The notes under the pieces are model-generated. The model did not search any database and was not told the origin of the DNA. It saw only the letters and a list, made by a program, of their open reading frames with translations. A stretch of DNA of 47,861 bases, from assembly GCA_028290305.1 (NCBI GenBank), contig JAQGKC010000258.1, positions 1 to 47,861 on the forward strand, in the 5' to 3' direction. Shown here piece after piece: positions 46,802-47,861 of the stretch (its first letter is position 1; each line of letters begins with the position of its first letter). Position numbers and translations under genes: made by a program. Source of the stretch: Bradyrhizobium sp. Its GTDB lineage: Bacteria; Pseudomonadota; Alphaproteobacteria; Rhizobiales; Xanthobacteraceae.

Positions 46802-47164
46802 TTGCAAATAGCTGTTTCTTGTATGACTCCTGTTCCCATGGCGGAAAGACGCGAAACGGGTGGCAGGGAAGCACTGAGCGCAAAGCGGCTCCGCTGGATT
46901 CGCATTGCTGAAGGTGTGAACAATCTGGCCGTCTGGGCAGAAAAAACAGGCATCAGCATTACGGCGCTGAGCAACTACGAAAATGGCATCCCCATATCGA
47001 AGGCCGCCGCGATCCAGATGGCGGATCGGGTTCCGGGTCTTACGACGGATTATATCTTAAGGGGCCGGGAAGACCTCTTGACCTTCGAGTTCAGAGAGCG
47101 CCTGCGCAAGGCACAGAAGGTCGTGGGCGCGCCCAATCGGAGGCGGGAACCTAACCCGTCTTGA
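46802..47164 (+). CDS. CI-like XRE repressor
   Basis: TTG 46802 is preceded at seven bases by AAGGA, although ATGs at 46823 and 46838 are possible. About 120 residues. MAERRETGGREALSAKRLRW, then EKTGISITALSNYENGIPIS, then AAIQMADRVPGLTTDYILRG is an XRE-type HTH with the NYE.G recognition segment; the short C-terminus has no obvious protease domain. It likely holds both early promoters off. Confidence 0.7.
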   Translation: MQIAVSCMTPVPMAERRETGGREALSAKRLRWIRIAEGVNNLAVWAEKTGISITALSNYENGIPISKAAAIQMADRVPGLTTDYILRGREDLLTFEFRERLRKAQKVVGAPNRRREPNPS

Positions 47165-47330
47165 TTTCGAACGGCAATATGGACGCCACTTTCGAGAGAT
47201 CCTCCGCTAAATAGTTTTCAACCAGCTCTTTGAGAGCTTGGACGACGAGCAGCGCGTCGGCTGGATCGTCGGGCAACTGGCTCGCCAGCGTAATGGCTTG
47301 GCGGCGGTGCCATTGAAGCGTCATTCCCAT
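47151..47330 (-). CDS. Small helical protein (59 aa)
   Basis: ATG 47330 (another at 47324). MGMTLQWHRRQAITLASQLP, then DDPADALLVVQALKELVENY, then AEDLSKVASILPFEIKTG. It overlaps the convergent repressor gene by 14 bases. Function unknown. Confidence 0.5.
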   Translation of the reverse strand: MGMTLQWHRRQAITLASQLPDDPADALLVVQALKELVENYLAEDLSKVASILPFEIKTG

Positions 47331-47433
47331 TTCTGTCGGACCTTCACTTTTTTAGACTAGAACAAATCATGAACGATTTGCCAAGCTCTAATTACGCCTT
47401 TGGGGAGTTCTGGGTCGCCAACAAGATATTTAG

Positions 47434-47453
47434 GGTTTGTTTCTCAACAAACC
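47434..47453. repeat. Perfect 8-bp inverted repeat in the regulatory gap
   Basis: GGTTTGTT-TCTC-AACAAACC. Not followed by a T-run. It may be an operator or an RNA hairpin between the two early promoters. The rest of 47331-47576 holds no gene; ATTTCGTGAAAT (47488-47499) is a second short palindrome directly upstream of the rightward promoter. Confidence 0.4.
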
Positions 47454-47505
47454 GCAAGCATATAGCGTTCCCAAAAACTATTTTAACATTTCGTGAAATT
47501 AGCTA

Positions 47506-47534
47506 TTGACCAATTCACAAAACGTGGATAGTCT
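47506..47534 (+). promoter_or_regulatory. Rightward early promoter with operator
   Basis: TTGACC (47506-47511), 17 bases, TAGTCT (47529-47534), 42 bases before ATG 47577. The shared 16-base operator (47511-47526) covers the spacer. Confidence 0.65.
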
Positions 47535-47576
47535 CTCCTTATTCGAACGGGGCATTAGCCCAAGGGGAGACGGAAG

Positions 47577-47861
47577 ATGGCGGGGGATACCGAAACTAAA
47601 ACAGGGCTCATCAAGTTCGATGTGCTGAACCGATGGACATCTGCCGTGATGTTCACTGCGGAGATTAAGTGTCCTCCCGACGAACTTCCGAGCATCAAGC
47701 TTGGGATGGCCGTTCAGTGGGCGGTCATGAGTGACGCGGACCTCCGTGGCGCGAACCTAAGTGGCGCGAACCTCAGTGGCGCGAACCTCAGTGGCGCGAA
47801 CCTCAGTGGCGCGTACCTCCGTGGCGCGAACCTCAGTGGCGCGAACCTCAGTGGCGCGAAC
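47577..47861 (+). CDS. Pentapeptide-repeat protein (5' part)
   Basis: GGGGAGACGGAAG lies ahead of ATG 47577. [20 protein letters not shown], then [20 protein letters not shown], then [21 protein letters not shown] short folded N-domain leads into A(D/N)L(S/R)G repeats that continue at the other end of the window (1..559) without a frame break when the 37-base terminal identity is joined. First gene of the rightward operon. Confidence 0.85.
   Translation, partial: MAGDTETKTGLIKFDVLNRWTSAVMFTAEIKCPPDELPSIKLGMAVQWAVMSDADLRGANLSGANLSGANLSGANLSGAYLRGANLSGANLSGAN
47736..47861 (+). repeat. Tandem 15-bp repeat array, right end
   Basis: About eight units of GCGAACCTCAGTGGC (variants GCGGACCTCCGTGGC, GCGAACCTAAGTGGC, GCGTACCTCCGTGGC). 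The last 37 bases equal the first 37 of the window. Confidence 0.9.

Noticed and set aside
1..47861. tRNA genes
   Set aside because: No cloverleaf-like segment with a T-loop GGTTCGA(A/T)TCC and matching acceptor stem was noticed; a tRNAscan-type search would be needed to exclude one.

Overview
The window is an essentially complete genome of a temperate tailed phage with P22-like (podovirus-type) virion genes. The two ends of the window lie inside one gene, a pentapeptide-repeat protein, and the last 37 bases are identical to the first 37. The molecule is therefore a circularly permuted or circularly assembled genome opened inside a tandem repeat. GC-rich codon use, tightly overlapping stop/start codons (ATGA, TGATG, TAATG) and gene types typical of alphaproteobacterial prophages (a GcrA/SANT-like small regulator, a DUF6456-like regulator, a GTA-type three-TM holin, DUF6378, a Gp157-like protein) suggest a rhizobial-type alphaproteobacterial host. 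The host is inferred, not shown.

Layout. A regulatory switch lies at 46.4-47.6 kb: a rightward CI-like XRE repressor gene, a leftward YdaS/Cro-like gene, and two promoters, one for each arm, that carry the same 16-base operator. The rightward arm starts with the pentapeptide-repeat gene (47577, wrapping to 559) and runs to about 13.9 kb. It holds some 45 mostly tiny accessory genes with a few recognisable functions: Gp157-like, an SSB-like protein with a DDIPF tail, a DUF968/Ref-like HNH nuclease, a DEDDh exonuclease, a Lar-like zinc protein, two DUF551-type proteins, an excisionase-like protein, a tyrosine integrase, and two homing-endonuclease-like proteins. The leftward arm first encodes regulators, small membrane proteins, a VRR-NUC nuclease and a replication-initiator-like protein (46.75-42.46 kb). 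A promoter/terminator region with inverted repeats follows (42.2-42.44 kb), and then the late genes (42.1-13.9 kb): small and large terminase, portal, GroES-like co-chaperonin, scaffold, capsid, several beta-rich structural proteins, an SGNH hydrolase, gp4- and gp10-like tail factors, three ejection-type proteins, a tail fibre, a rightward methyltransferase moron, a lysozyme with a cluster of small membrane/lipoproteins, a metallophosphoesterase and DUF6378. The two arms converge and overlap by 15 bp at 13870-13884.

Most noteworthy points. (1) A homing-endonuclease-like gene sits exactly at the 3' end of the integrase gene. Both genes end in the same peptide, KDVSET(K/R)*, and all six shared codons differ only in the third base. 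This looks like a mobile gene that brought a recoded replacement for the host gene's C-terminus. (2) A single operator motif is shared by both early promoters, with a related inverted repeat at a putative late promoter that is followed at once by a strong terminator, an arrangement suited to antitermination. (3) A candidate structured RNA lies directly downstream of that terminator. (4) A 12-C homopolymer sits inside a perfect hairpin just ahead of a small membrane-protein gene. (5) The rightward operon starts with a pentapeptide array of nearly identical 15-bp units.
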